From positions 1 to 64,000 of the forward strand of contig JAQYWC010000011.1 in assembly GCA_030145245.1 (NCBI GenBank): a stretch of 64,000 nucleotides of DNA, in the 5' to 3' direction. Within the stretch, counting starts at the first letter, position 1. Each line of letters starts with the position of its first letter. This DNA comes from Desulfobacterium sp. GTDB lineage: Bacteria; Desulfobacterota; Desulfobacteria; Desulfobacterales; Desulfobacteraceae. The notes under the pieces are model-generated. The model was not told the origin of the DNA. It was given only the letters and a program-made list of their open reading frames with translations, and made no database searches. Shown in pieces: positions 17,076 to 26,425 of the stretch. The position numbers were made by a program, and so were the translations under genes.

Positions 17076-18620
17076 TTACAGGGTCTCCGGCTTGACCACG
17101 GGATTGGTCTTGAGGTACTCGAGCCTGTTGAGCCCGTTGATGTAGGCAAGTGCGCTTGCCGTGATGATATCCGGGTCAGAGCCTTTTCCAAGGGCCACGA
17201 TGCCGTCCTCGGACAGCCGTACCGTTACATCACCCTGGGCGTCGGTGCCCTCGGTCAGGGCGCTGATGGTGAACCGCAGCAGCTCGGACTTGGTGTCGGT
17301 GAGCCGTGAGATGGTGTTGAACACGGCGTCGATGGGACCGTTTCCTTCGGTGGCGCCCTTGACCATGCGGTCGTTGATGGTGAGGTGGACGCTGGCATAG
17401 GGATGCACGGTGGTGCCGCTGGCGATATGGAGGTATTTGAGGCAGAACACCTCGGCGCTCCTCAGGATCCCTTCGTTGATCAGGGCGTCGATATCCTCGT
17501 CAAGGATGCTCTTTTTCCTGTCGGCAAGGTGCTTGAATTTTTCAAACACCGTGCTGAGCTCGTCGTCCGAGAGGTTGTACCCTTTTTCCGCAATATGGGT
17601 GTAGAGGGCATGGCGGCCTGAATGCTTGCCAAGAACCAGGGCGTTTTTGGTCACGCCCACGGTTTCCGGTTTCATGATCTCGTAGGTCATGGGGTTTTTC
17701 AGCACACCGTCCTGGTGGATGCCTGCCTCATGGGCAAAGGCGTTTGCACCCACGATGGCCCGGTTGGGCTGGACCATGATGCCGGTGATGGAGCTGACAA
17801 GGCGGCTTGTGGGGTAGATCTTGGTGGTGTCGATGCCGGTGGATTCCGGAAAGTAATTGGGCCGGGTGCCAAGGGACATTACCACTTCCTCAAGGGAGGT
17901 GTTGCCTGCCCGTTCGCCAATGCCGTTGATGGTCACCTCTGCCTGCCTGGCACCTGCCCGGATGGCGGCAAGGGTGTTTGCCGTGGCAAGGCCCAGATCG
18001 TTGTGGCAGTGAACGCTCAACACGGCCTTGTCCATATTGGGCGTGTTTTTCATCACATATGAGACGAGTTTTTCAAACTCTTCCGGCACGGCATAGCCCA
18101 CGGTGTCAGGAAGGTTGACCGTGGTGGCGCCGGCATCGATCACAGCCTCAAAGACCTTGCACAGGAATGCAGGATCGCTCCTTGAGCCGTCCTCGGCGGA
18201 AAATTCCACGTTGTCGGTGAAGGAGGCGGCATAGGTCACGGCCTTGACCGCGCTTTCCAGCACCTCTTCCCTGGACATCCTGAGCTTGTACTCCAGGTGG
18301 ATGTCGGAGGTTGCGATAAAGGTGTGAATCCTTGGGAAGGCCGCGTCCTTGATGGCCTCCCACGCTTTGGTGATGTCCTGCTCCGAAGCCCGGCACAGGG
18401 CGGCGACCTGGCACTTTTTCATCTTTCCGGCAATCATCTCAACTGCTTTGAAATCCCCTTCAGAGGCTGCCGGAAAGCCCGCCTCGATCACATCCACCCC
18501 CAGCAGCTCAAGCTGGATGGCGATGCGAAGTTTCTCTGCCGCGTTCATGCTTGCTCCGGGTGATTGCTCACCATCCCGGAGGGTGGTGTCGAATATGGTG
18601 ACTCTGTTCTCTTGTTTCAT
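17076..18620 (-). CDS. leuA: 2-isopropylmalate synthase
   Basis: A 514-aa DRE-TIM metallolyase that condenses acetyl-CoA with 2-oxoisovalerate, the first step of leucine synthesis. The catalytic opening is FDTTLRDGEQSPGASM, the metal-binding histidines are in SVHCHNDLGLA, and GIGERAGNTSLEE is the family signature. The C-terminal third is the LeuA regulatory domain for leucine feedback. It is the last gene of the attenuated ilvD-ilvB-ilvN-cimA-leuA run, 18 bases after cimA. leuB, leuC and leuD are not in the window. Confidence 0.96.
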   Translation of the reverse strand: MKQENRVTIFDTTLRDGEQSPGASMNAAEKLRIAIQLELLGVDVIEAGFPAASEGDFKAVEMIAGKMKKCQVAALCRASEQDITKAWEAIKDAAFPRIHTFIATSDIHLEYKLRMSREEVLESAVKAVTYAASFTDNVEFSAEDGSRSDPAFLCKVFEAVIDAGATTVNLPDTVGYAVPEEFEKLVSYVMKNTPNMDKAVLSVHCHNDLGLATANTLAAIRAGARQAEVTINGIGERAGNTSLEEVVMSLGTRPNYFPESTGIDTTKIYPTSRLVSSITGIMVQPNRAIVGANAFAHEAGIHQDGVLKNPMTYEIMKPETVGVTKNALVLGKHSGRHALYTHIAEKGYNLSDDELSTVFEKFKHLADRKKSILDEDIDALINEGILRSAEVFCLKYLHIASGTTVHPYASVHLTINDRMVKGATEGNGPIDAVFNTISRLTDTKSELLRFTISALTEGTDAQGDVTVRLSEDGIVALGKGSDPDIITASALAYINGLNRLEYLKTNPVVKPETL

Positions 18621-18638
18621 AACATCCTCGTTTTGGGT

Positions 18639-20231
18639 TTAAACGTTTTTTTCCCTGTCAAGGGAGAGCTTGTACTGGAAACTGTCTGCAAGTGCATGCC
18701 AGCTTGCTTCGATGATATCTTCACTCACCCCTATGGTGCTGAAGATATTGTTTTCGTCCCTGGATTCGATGATAACCCTTACCTTGGCGTCGGTGCCGTC
18801 GGTTCCTTCGATCACACGAACCTTGAAGTCCACCAGGCGCATGTCGTTGATGGACGGATAGATCTTGCTCAATGCCTTTCTAAGGGCATTATCCAGGGCG
18901 CTTACCGGACCGTCCCCCTCGGCCGCCGTGATCTCATAGTCGTCTCCGACCTTGATCTTGATTGTGGCGTGGGCGTAGCAGGGATGCTCCTTGTTCTTTT
19001 CGATGGTGACCCTGAAGGATTCAAGCTCAAAATTGGGCTGGTACTGTTCCGACAGTCTCTCCATGAGGATTTTGAGGGAGGCTTCGGCCACGTCATACTG
19101 GAATCCTTCCTCCTCAAGCTCCTTGATGTTGGAAACGATGTTTCGTTCGTACCAGTCTTTGCCGCTCAGATTCAGGCCCATCTCCTTGGCTTTGTAGACG
19201 ATGTTGCTCTTGCCCGATTGCTCGGATACAAGCACCCGGCGTTTGTTGCCCACCAGGACCGGATCCATGTGCTCGTAGGCACGGGACTCTTTCATCACCG
19301 CGCTCACATGGATGCCTCCCTTATGGGTAAAGGCGCTTTTTCCGACAAATGGCCTTGAGTTGAGGGGGGTCATGTTGGCGGTTTCGCTGACAAAGCGGGA
19401 CAAGGTCCGGAGCTTTTTCAGGTTGTCGGCATCAATACACGGTATATTCATCTTCAGTGCCAGGACCGGGATGACCGAGGTCAGGTCGGCATTGCCGCAC
19501 CGCTCGCCATAGCCGTTGATGGTGCCCTGGACCATGACAGCTCCAGACTGGACAGCCGCGATGGTGTTGGCAACGGCCATGCTGCAATCGTTGTGGGCGT
19601 GGATGCCGATGTCAACGGTGAAATCGTAGAGCCCGTCAAGGGTTTCCATCACGGTTTGGGTGATGGCTTCGATGTCGTGGGGCAGGGTGCCGCCGTTGGT
19701 ATCGCAGAGCACCAGGGTGCGGCATCCGCCATCCACGGCCGCCTTCAGGGTCTCCATGGCATAGCTTTGGTTTTCCAGGAAAGCGTCGTAGAAATGTTCG
19801 GCATCGTAGAGCACTTCCCGCTCATTGGCAAGAAGATAGGCGATGCTCTCCCGGATCATGGCAAGGTTCTCTTCCAGGGTGTTCATCATGACGGTTTCCA
19901 CATGGAGATCCCAGCTTTTGCCGAAGATGGTCACCACCGGAGCGCCGCTGTCCAGAAGGGCCTTGAGATTTGGGTCTTCCTCCGGCCGTGTGTTGGCCCG
20001 TCTTGTGGAGGCAAATGCAGCGATCTTTGCATTCTTCAGCTCCACATCCTTAATCATGTCGAAAAATCGCAGTGCACTGGGATTGGATCCAGGCCACCCG
20101 CCTTCGATGTAGTGAATGCCCAGGTCGTCCAGTTTCTGGGCTATTTTCACTTTTTCTTCAGGGGAGAAGCAGATATTTTCGCCCTGCATCCCGTCCCTTA
20201 GGGTTGTGTCGTAAAGAAGTGCTTGTTTCAT
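18639..20231 (-). CDS. cimA: (R)-citramalate synthase
   Basis: A 530-aa DRE-TIM enzyme that condenses pyruvate with acetyl-CoA to citramalate, starting threonine-independent isoleucine synthesis. It begins LYDTTLRDGMQGENICFSPEEK and has HAHNDCSMAVANT for metal binding and GYGERCGNADL. The MQGENI variant after TLRDG and the GGWPGSNP segment distinguish the CimA branch from LeuA. The C-terminal regulatory domain is present. GGAGA precedes the ATG. Its place between ilvN and leuA supports the isoleucine role; no threonine deaminase is seen here. Confidence 0.93.
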   Translation of the reverse strand: MKQALLYDTTLRDGMQGENICFSPEEKVKIAQKLDDLGIHYIEGGWPGSNPSALRFFDMIKDVELKNAKIAAFASTRRANTRPEEDPNLKALLDSGAPVVTIFGKSWDLHVETVMMNTLEENLAMIRESIAYLLANEREVLYDAEHFYDAFLENQSYAMETLKAAVDGGCRTLVLCDTNGGTLPHDIEAITQTVMETLDGLYDFTVDIGIHAHNDCSMAVANTIAAVQSGAVMVQGTINGYGERCGNADLTSVIPVLALKMNIPCIDADNLKKLRTLSRFVSETANMTPLNSRPFVGKSAFTHKGGIHVSAVMKESRAYEHMDPVLVGNKRRVLVSEQSGKSNIVYKAKEMGLNLSGKDWYERNIVSNIKELEEEGFQYDVAEASLKILMERLSEQYQPNFELESFRVTIEKNKEHPCYAHATIKIKVGDDYEITAAEGDGPVSALDNALRKALSKIYPSINDMRLVDFKVRVIEGTDGTDAKVRVIIESRDENNIFSTIGVSEDIIEASWHALADSFQYKLSLDREKNV

Positions 20232-20362
20232 CTGAATTTCTCTCCAAAGGAAGTCCGGTGGGGAGGGATTGGCATCCCCGCCGAACGGTTGTTTTTACTA
20301 TATCGTGGAAGGTTCCGGGGAGCGGACGGCCCTGACGGCGGTCCGCATCTCCGGATCTTGGC

Positions 20363-20869
20363 TTATTTGCCGTTGTTTTTGTTTTCTTTTTCCCGGGCAA
20401 GGGCGATGGAACCGGTCCGTGCCGTCTCGATGATGCCCATGGGCTTCAGGAGATTCATGATCGCCCGGAGTTTTTCCTCCTCCCCGGACATCTCAATGGT
20501 GTAGTGCTCGTGGCCCACATCCACCACCCGGCATCTGAAGATATCCACGATCCTCAGGATCTCTGCCCGGTGTTCGGGTTTGGCATGGACCTTGATCAGT
20601 GCAAGCTCCCTTTTTACATGTTGCTTGTCCGTAAGGTCGATAACCGTTATGACGTTGATCAGCTTGTGGAGCTGCTTGATGATCTGCTCGATGATGTGAT
20701 CGTCGCCGCTTGTTTCCATGGTGATCCGGGATGCGTTGGATTCCACGATCTGGGCGACGCTCAAACTGTCGATGTTGTAGCCCCTGCCGCTGAAGAGCCC
20801 GGCGATCCTGGACAGCACACCCGGTTCATTGTCCACAAGGATCGAAAATATGTGTTTTTGGTCTTTCAT
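20363..20869 (-). CDS. ilvN: acetolactate synthase small (regulatory) subunit
   Basis: A 168-aa regulatory subunit of acetohydroxyacid synthase. It starts with an ACT domain (HIFSILVDNEPGVLSRIAGLFSGRGYNIDSLSV), the valine-binding fold that gives feedback control, and a second ACT-like half follows. It activates the large subunit encoded 23 bases upstream. Length matches the usual IlvH/IlvN size. A gap of 131 bases with no clear terminator separates it from cimA. Confidence 0.96.
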   Translation of the reverse strand: MKDQKHIFSILVDNEPGVLSRIAGLFSGRGYNIDSLSVAQIVESNASRITMETSGDDHIIEQIIKQLHKLINVITVIDLTDKQHVKRELALIKVHAKPEHRAEILRIVDIFRCRVVDVGHEHYTIEMSGEEEKLRAIMNLLKPMGIIETARTGSIALAREKENKNNGK

Positions 20870-20892
20870 CCTTAAACCCTTTCTTTAAAGTT

Positions 20893-22587
20893 CTATACGA
20901 GAAGCATCTCAGTTATGGCGCCTCCGGCGGGAACCATGGGATAAACCATCTCTTCGCGTTCCACCAGAAATTCCATGATCACGGTACCCTCGGCTGCAAG
21001 TCCCTTTTCCAGGGTCTCCCTGACCTCAGAGGGCTTTGAGGCCCTCATGCCCGTGGCCCCGTAAGCTTCGGCAAGCTTGACAAAATCGGGGGCGCACTCC
21101 ATGGGAGTGGATGAGTAACGCTTGTTGTAAAAGAGGTCCTGCCACTGGCGCACCATGCCGAGGTAGCGGTTGTTGAGGATAACAACCTTCACCGGAAGCC
21201 CGGCTTCCAGGGAGGTTGTCAGCTCCTGGATGTTCATCTGGATGCTTCCGTCGCCGGCAACGTCTACGACAAGCTTGTCCGGGCAGGCCGCCTTGGCACC
21301 GATGGCGGCGGGCAGGCCGAATCCCATCACCCCGAGACCGCCCGAGGTGATAAAGTGGTTGGGCTTGTCAAAATCGTAGTACTGGGCCGTCCACATCTGG
21401 TTCTGGCCCACCTCGGTGGTGATGATCGCATTGCCCTTGGTCAGTTCATGGAGGGTCTCGATGACAAACTGGGGTTTGATGATCTCGTCGTCCTGGTCGT
21501 ACCTGAGGGGCATGGTGGACTTCCACTCGTCGATCTGGCCGAGCCACTCGCTCCTGTCTCCCCGCACTTCGGAGCTGTCCTCTTTTTCCAGCAGCTCGTT
21601 GAGAAGGGCCAGGGTCTTTTTACAGTCCCCAACGATGGGGCAGTCCACGCTCACGTTCTTGTGGATGGAGGTGGGGTCGATGTCGATCTGGACGATCTTG
21701 GCATTGGGGGCAAACTTTTCAATGCGGCCGGTTACCCGGTCGTCAAACCGGACGCCTGCCGCTATCATGAGATCGCAGCTGCCGATGCTCATGTTGGCCC
21801 GGTAGGTGCCGTGCATGCCTGGCATGCCCAGCCACAGGGGATCGGAGCCGGGAAAGGTGCCAAGGCCCATGAGGGAAGCCGTGACCGGAATGTCGGCCAT
21901 TTTTGCAAGCTTGGTGATTTCGTCGGAGGATTTTGAGAGCACCACGCCGCCGCCGGCAAAGATAAGCGGGCGTTTTGCCTGCTTGATCAGCTCCACCACC
22001 TTGGTCAGCTGCTTCCGGTTTGGGGAGTAAGTGGGGCGGTAGGACTTGATATGGATCTCGCCCGGCTCCTCAAACTCGATGGTTGCCGTCATCACATCCT
22101 TGGGAAGGTCCACAAGGACCGGGCCTGGACGACCCGTCCGGGCGATGTAAAACGCCTCCTTGATGGTTCGGGCCAGATCCTCCACATGCTTGACAAGATA
22201 GTTGTGCTTGGTGCAGGGCCGGGTGATGCCGACGATATCCACCTCCTGAAAGGCGTCGTTGCCGATGAGGGCGGAATTGACCTGGCCTGTGAACACAACG
22301 ATGGGGACCGAGTCCAGGTAGGCGGATGCAATGCCCGTCACTGTGTTGGTGGCACCGGGTCCTGAGGTGACCAGGGATACACCCACGTCTCCCTTTGCCC
22401 TGGCATAGGCATCTGCGGAATGAACCGCGCCCTGCTCGTGGCGGACGAGGATGTGTCTTAAGTCAGGATGGTTGGCAAGTTCATCATAGATATCTATGAC
22501 AGCGCCTCCGGGATAGCCGAAGATGGTATCGACTCCTTCGGACTTGATCATCTTTATCAGGATTTGAGCGCCTGTGAGTTTCATCAC
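20893..22587 (-). CDS. ilvB: acetolactate synthase large (catalytic) subunit
   Basis: A 564-aa thiamine-diphosphate and FAD enzyme that makes 2-acetolactate or 2-aceto-2-hydroxybutyrate for valine, leucine and isoleucine. The catalytic glutamate is in the N-terminal YPGGAVIDIYDEL...HEQGAVHSADAYA region. The TPP-binding motif GDGSIQMNIQELTT is in the C-terminal domain. RFDDRVTG marks the FAD-associated middle domain. It starts with ATGATG, so the start could be one codon later. It is the second structural gene of the operon after ilvD, with a 113-base gap. Confidence 0.97.
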   Translation of the reverse strand: MMKLTGAQILIKMIKSEGVDTIFGYPGGAVIDIYDELANHPDLRHILVRHEQGAVHSADAYARAKGDVGVSLVTSGPGATNTVTGIASAYLDSVPIVVFTGQVNSALIGNDAFQEVDIVGITRPCTKHNYLVKHVEDLARTIKEAFYIARTGRPGPVLVDLPKDVMTATIEFEEPGEIHIKSYRPTYSPNRKQLTKVVELIKQAKRPLIFAGGGVVLSKSSDEITKLAKMADIPVTASLMGLGTFPGSDPLWLGMPGMHGTYRANMSIGSCDLMIAAGVRFDDRVTGRIEKFAPNAKIVQIDIDPTSIHKNVSVDCPIVGDCKKTLALLNELLEKEDSSEVRGDRSEWLGQIDEWKSTMPLRYDQDDEIIKPQFVIETLHELTKGNAIITTEVGQNQMWTAQYYDFDKPNHFITSGGLGVMGFGLPAAIGAKAACPDKLVVDVAGDGSIQMNIQELTTSLEAGLPVKVVILNNRYLGMVRQWQDLFYNKRYSSTPMECAPDFVKLAEAYGATGMRASKPSEVRETLEKGLAAEGTVIMEFLVEREEMVYPMVPAGGAITEMLLV

Positions 22588-22700
22588 TTATCTCCTTGTG
22601 AAATGGGGTTTCTTATATTGCCGGTCAAATGACATGATGCCAACCTTACCCTTATTAATAAGTAGCGTTATCAATCGGTCTGACCAGAGCAATAAGTTCA

Positions 22701-24368
22701 TTATTTAAAAACGGCGCCATTGCCTGCGGAACTTACCTGTTTTGCATACCGTGCGAGATACCCGGTCTTGATCTTGGGTTCGGGCCGTTTCCACACGCTG
22801 AGTCGCTGGTTGATTGTCTCTTCATCCACCATGAGTTCGATGGTCTTTGCCGGGATGTCGATGGAGATGATGTCTCCCTCGGTCAAGGCGGCAAGGAGGC
22901 CTCCCTCCATGGCTTCGGGGGAGATGTGTCCGATGGAGGCACCCTTGGTGCCGCCTGAAAAACGGCCGTCGGTGATGAGAGCCACATCCCCGTCAAGTCC
23001 CATGCCTGCGATGGCTGAGGTGGGGGTGAGCATCTCCCGCATTCCAGGGCCCCCTGCAGGTCCTTCATAGAGGATGGCGATCACGTCGCCCTTGTTGATG
23101 CTGTTTGACATGATGGCTTCGGTGGCAGCCTCTTCCGAGTGAAACACCCTGGCAGGTCCCTTATGCTGCATCATCTCGGGCTTGACTGCAGACTGCTTGA
23201 CTACGCATCCTTCAGGAGCGATGTTGCCGAAAAGAACGGCAAGGCCTCCCTCTTTGTGGTAGGGATCTTCCATGGGCCTGATGACGTCCGGGTCCTTTGT
23301 CTTTGCTGCTGCAAGGTTCTCTTTGAGGGGATTACCCGTGGCTGTGATGCACTCTCCGTTGACAAGTCCTGCATCTAAAAGCTGCTTCATCACGGCTGAA
23401 ATGCCCCCGGCACGGTTGAGGTCCACAATGTGGTCCTTGCCCCCCGGGCTCAAGGAGCAGAGGTGGGGCGTCTTTTTGCTGATCTCGTTGATCAGCTCAA
23501 GATCGATGTCAATGCCCGCTTCATGGGCGATGGCCTTGAGGTGGAGCACGGTGTTGGTGGAGCAGCCAAGGGCCATGTCAACGGCCAGGGAGTTGCGAAA
23601 TGCGGTCTCGGTCAGAATCTTGAGGGGGGTAATGTCCTTATTATAAAGATCCATCACAGCCATGCCGGCCTGTTTTGCAAGTCGGAGTCTTTCTGACATG
23701 GGCCCGGGAATGGTGCCGTTGCCCGGAAGTCCCATGCCAATGGCTTCGGTGAGGCAGTTCATGGAGTTGGCCGTGAACATGCCGGCGCAGGAGCCGCAGG
23801 TGGGGCAGGCCGCATCTTCGATGCTGGTAAGTTCCTCTTCGGTCATGGTGCCGTTGCTGACCGCTCCCACCGCCTCAAATACGGAGATCAGATCGATTTT
23901 CTTTGAGCTGTCCCTGGGATCTATTCCGGGAAGCATGGGGCCGCCGCTCACAACGATGGCCGGTATGTTGAGCCGTGCTGCTGCCATGAGCATGCCCGGG
24001 ACGATCTTATCGCAATTGGGGACCAGGACGATGGCGTCAAAGGGGTGGGCCGTCGCCGTGACCTCGATGGAGTCCGCAATGAGCTCCCGGCTTGCCAGGG
24101 AGTAATGCATGCCGCTGTGGTTCATGGCAATGCCGTCGCACACGCCGATGGTGGAGAACTCCATGGGGGTTCCTCCCGCCATTGTAATACCTGCCTTGAC
24201 CGCTTTTACGATGGTATCAAGGTGCATGTGTCCGGGGATAAGTTCGTTGGCTGAGTTTGCAATGCCCACCAGGGGGCGTCGTATCTCGTCGTCAGTAAAG
24301 CCCACGGCCTTCATAAGGCTTCTGTGGGGCGCACGCGCAATTCCTTTTTTTGCTATCTCACTTCTCAT
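22701..24368 (-). CDS. ilvD: dihydroxy-acid dehydratase
   Basis: A 555-aa iron-sulfur dehydratase that converts dihydroxy acids to 2-oxo acids in valine and isoleucine synthesis. Cluster cysteines are in [10 protein letters not shown] and [19 protein letters not shown], and the C-terminal GRFSGGT and GHISPEA segments are typical. GGAG lies 7 bases before the ATG. It is the first structural gene after the ilv leader peptide and attenuator, so its expression and that of the genes behind it should follow supply of branched-chain aminoacyl-tRNAs. Confidence 0.97.
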   Translation of the reverse strand: MRSEIAKKGIARAPHRSLMKAVGFTDDEIRRPLVGIANSANELIPGHMHLDTIVKAVKAGITMAGGTPMEFSTIGVCDGIAMNHSGMHYSLASRELIADSIEVTATAHPFDAIVLVPNCDKIVPGMLMAAARLNIPAIVVSGGPMLPGIDPRDSSKKIDLISVFEAVGAVSNGTMTEEELTSIEDAACPTCGSCAGMFTANSMNCLTEAIGMGLPGNGTIPGPMSERLRLAKQAGMAVMDLYNKDITPLKILTETAFRNSLAVDMALGCSTNTVLHLKAIAHEAGIDIDLELINEISKKTPHLCSLSPGGKDHIVDLNRAGGISAVMKQLLDAGLVNGECITATGNPLKENLAAAKTKDPDVIRPMEDPYHKEGGLAVLFGNIAPEGCVVKQSAVKPEMMQHKGPARVFHSEEAATEAIMSNSINKGDVIAILYEGPAGGPGMREMLTPTSAIAGMGLDGDVALITDGRFSGGTKGASIGHISPEAMEGGLLAALTEGDIISIDIPAKTIELMVDEETINQRLSVWKRPEPKIKTGYLARYAKQVSSAGNGAVFK

Positions 24369-24400
24369 ATCCCATCTCCGTTATATAAAAAAAGAAAAAA

Positions 24401-24437
24401 AAAAGCCGTTATCAGCTTAGGGCTGATAACGGCTTTT
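24401..24437 (-). terminator. attenuator terminator of the ilv operon
   Basis: On the minus strand, AAAAGCCGTTATCAGC pairs with GCTGATAACGGCTTTT across a 5-base loop, followed by a long U-run broken by one C. It stands between the leader peptide stop and the ilvD ribosome site. Its upstream arm is also complementary to the GGGCTGACTGTGGC segment overlapping the leader stop. Confidence 0.92.
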
Positions 24438-24472
24438 AAAGGTCTTAATCTTATTTATGCCACAGTCAGCCC
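24420..24472 (-). promoter_or_regulatory. antiterminator pairing of the ilv leader
   Basis: The minus strand GGGCTGACTGTGGC (24459-24472) can pair with GCCGTTATCAGCCC (24420-24433) by a 7-bp and a 3-bp helix around a 4-base internal loop. This uses the 5' arm of the terminator and so excludes it. A ribosome stalled in the leader peptide would favour this pairing. Confidence 0.75.
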
Positions 24473-24549
24473 TTTCTCCCGGAGGTGATAATAATCACCT
24501 CCACGATAATGACAGATAGTAGCAAGTTGACAATAAGATTTTTGATCAT
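24466..24549 (-). CDS. ilvL: ilv operon leader peptide
   Basis: A 27-codon ORF, too short for the ORF track. Seven residues are Ile, four Leu and four Val, with runs NLLLSVIIV and VIIIT, and it ends in TGA just before the antiterminator. A perfect 9-bp hairpin (GGAGGTGAT and its complement) lies over the Val-Ile-Ile-Ile codons and can act as the pause hairpin. It closely resembles in design the ilv leader peptides of enteric bacteria: low charged tRNA-Ile, Leu or Val stalls the ribosome and permits read-through into ilvD. The ribosome site (AGGA) is 14 bases upstream, longer than usual. Confidence 0.88.
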   Translation of the reverse strand: MIKNLIVNLLLSVIIVEVIIITSGRKG

Positions 24550-24587
24550 TTTTTTGTAGCAAGTCCTTTTAAATTTTTTAATCTATT

Positions 24588-24617
24588 ATGATTAGCCTTA
24601 GTAAACCCGGATGTCAA
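24588..24617 (-). promoter_or_regulatory. possible promoter of the ilv leader
   Basis: The minus strand has a perfect TTGACA at 24612-24617 and the A/T-rich TAATCATAAT downstream. The best -10 match (CATAAT) sits at a long 21-base spacing, so only the -35 box is persuasive. Confidence 0.35.
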
Positions 24618-24795
24618 GTAAAAAAAAAGAAAGTATGGGATTGTTCCGTAGGCTCCTGTCTGCTGAATGGCAACCTTTGCCTATTGTGCATTCCCCATAG
24701 ACAACGTATGATACAACCGATTTGAATATTGACTTTCCGGACATCACAGGGTCTGGATAAAGGACTCCCCCAAAAAGAAAAACAGGAATTAGATA

Positions 24796-26343
24796 ATGAT
24801 TAAACAGATAACCCTCAGGATTGACCCTGAAAACGGTTCAGACCTTACACTTATAAAAGATATGGCTTCAAAAGCCTTGAAGGTCTCCCTTGAATCCATA
24901 GATGGGGTTCAGGTGCTCCGGCGCTCATTGGACGCCCGGAGCAGAAAACCTGTTTTTCAAATCCAGGTGGCTGTTTATTGCGGTGAGCCTGTACAGGAGA
25001 TTATGCAGCCGGTGGCTTACCAGCCTGTAAAAAAAGGAAAAAAGGTGATTGTCGTGGGGACCGGTCCGGCCGGTCTGTTTGCAGCACTCAGGCTTATTGA
25101 ACATGGTATCCGGCCGATTCTTCTGGAAAGGGGCAAAAATGTGCGGGAGAGACGGTTTGATCTGAAAACCATCAACACCGACGGCATCACCCACCCGGAT
25201 TCCAACTATTGCTTTGGGGAGGGGGGGGCCGGAACTTACAGTGACGGCAAGCTCTTCACCCGGTCAACAAAACGGGGTGATGTGAAAAAAATGCTCTCCA
25301 TCCTTGTTCAGCACGGTGCTGTCCGGGATATCCTTATTAATGCCCATCCCCATGTTGGTTCCAACAAGCTGCCCAAAATCATTGAATCCATCCGGGACAC
25401 CATACTTGAATGCAATGGTGAGATCCATTTCAACTCCAGGGTGACAGACCTGATAATTAAGGATGGCACCATAAAGGGGGTCACCACCCGGGATGCGGAA
25501 TATCTGGCAGATGCCGTCATTCTGGCCACCGGGCACTCTGCCCGGGATATCTATGACCTGCTTGACCAAAAGGGCATACAGCTTGAGGCGAAGCCCTATG
25601 CCATGGGCGTGAGGGTGGAACATCCCCAAAACCTGATTGATTCGATCCGGTACAGAAGCCCAGTGCGCGCCCCCTCCCTTCCCGTGGCAAGCTATTCCCT
25701 TGCCTGCCAGGTGGGTAAAACAGGGGTCTACTCCTTTTGCATGTGCCCGGGAGGCATGCTGGTCCCGGCTGCCACGGCCCCGGGTGAGCTGGTTCTCAAC
25801 GGCATGTCCAACTCACTTCGGAACCTGCCCCTTGCCAATGCCGGCATGGTGGTGACCATTGGGCCGGACCAGTATCAGAAATATTCAAAGTTGAAACATT
25901 TCGCAGGCCTAGAATTCCAGAAGGAGATCGAAAGAAAAGCCTTTGATGCCGGCGGAAAAACCCTGGCAGCACCTGCCCAGCGACTCACCGATTTCCTGGA
26001 AGACCGTGTATCGTCAACCCTGCCCGAAACCTCTTATATCCCGGGCATGGTCTCCTTTACCCTGGCAGACGTGCTGGGCCCCTTTATCAGTGACGCCCTT
26101 AAGCAGGGGTTGAGAATCTTTGACAAGAAGATGAAGGGATACGTCAGCCGGGAGGCCACCCTCCTGGGCGTGGAGAGCCGTACCAGCTCACCTGTGAGAA
26201 TTCCCAGGATGACTGATACACGGATGCACCCCCAGGTACTGGGGCTTTTCCCTGTGGGTGAAGGATCCGGTTATGCCGGGGGGATTATTTCGTCAGCCAT
26301 TGACGGAGATGCAAGTGCGGACGGCGTTTTTGCCTATGTCTAA
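24796..26343 (+). CDS. FAD-dependent dehydrogenase (COG2509 family)
   Basis: A 515-aa flavoprotein. An N-terminal domain of about 80 residues (KQITLRIDPENG...) precedes the dinucleotide-binding motif VIVVGTGPAGLFAALRLIEHG and the family block CFGEGGAGTYSDGKLFTR. The C-terminal part has VSFTLADVLG and GEGSGYAGGIISSAIDG, closing the FAD site. The family is widespread in anaerobes but its substrate is unknown. It is divergent from the ilv leader. A REP palindrome begins immediately after its stop codon. Confidence 0.9.
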   Translation: MIKQITLRIDPENGSDLTLIKDMASKALKVSLESIDGVQVLRRSLDARSRKPVFQIQVAVYCGEPVQEIMQPVAYQPVKKGKKVIVVGTGPAGLFAALRLIEHGIRPILLERGKNVRERRFDLKTINTDGITHPDSNYCFGEGGAGTYSDGKLFTRSTKRGDVKKMLSILVQHGAVRDILINAHPHVGSNKLPKIIESIRDTILECNGEIHFNSRVTDLIIKDGTIKGVTTRDAEYLADAVILATGHSARDIYDLLDQKGIQLEAKPYAMGVRVEHPQNLIDSIRYRSPVRAPSLPVASYSLACQVGKTGVYSFCMCPGGMLVPAATAPGELVLNGMSNSLRNLPLANAGMVVTIGPDQYQKYSKLKHFAGLEFQKEIERKAFDAGGKTLAAPAQRLTDFLEDRVSSTLPETSYIPGMVSFTLADVLGPFISDALKQGLRIFDKKMKGYVSREATLLGVESRTSSPVRIPRMTDTRMHPQVLGLFPVGEGSGYAGGIISSAIDGDASADGVFAYV

Positions 26344-26368
26344 GGGGACAGATTTGAAATCTGTCCCC
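26344..26368. repeat. REP-like 25-bp palindrome, family A, copy 1
   Basis: GGGGACAGATTT followed by G and its inverted complement. It starts at the base after the flavoprotein stop. The same palindrome is at 26429-26453 and, with one or two changes, at 50125-50149 and 50212-50236. Such GGGGACAG palindromes are typical of REP elements moved by REP-associated tyrosine transposases; none is in this window. Confidence 0.88.
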
Positions 26369-26370
26369 AT

Positions 26371-26400
26371 GCTCAGCAGAGATCTGTCCTAATGCTCAGG
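26371..26400. repeat. degraded REP half-copy between copies 1 and 2
   Basis: CAGAGATCTGTCCTAATGCTCAG resembles the right half of the palindrome and repeats the ATGCTCAG that follows copy 1. Confidence 0.45.
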
Positions 26401-26425
26401 GCGGTCAGGTTAAGCTGATTGGTGT

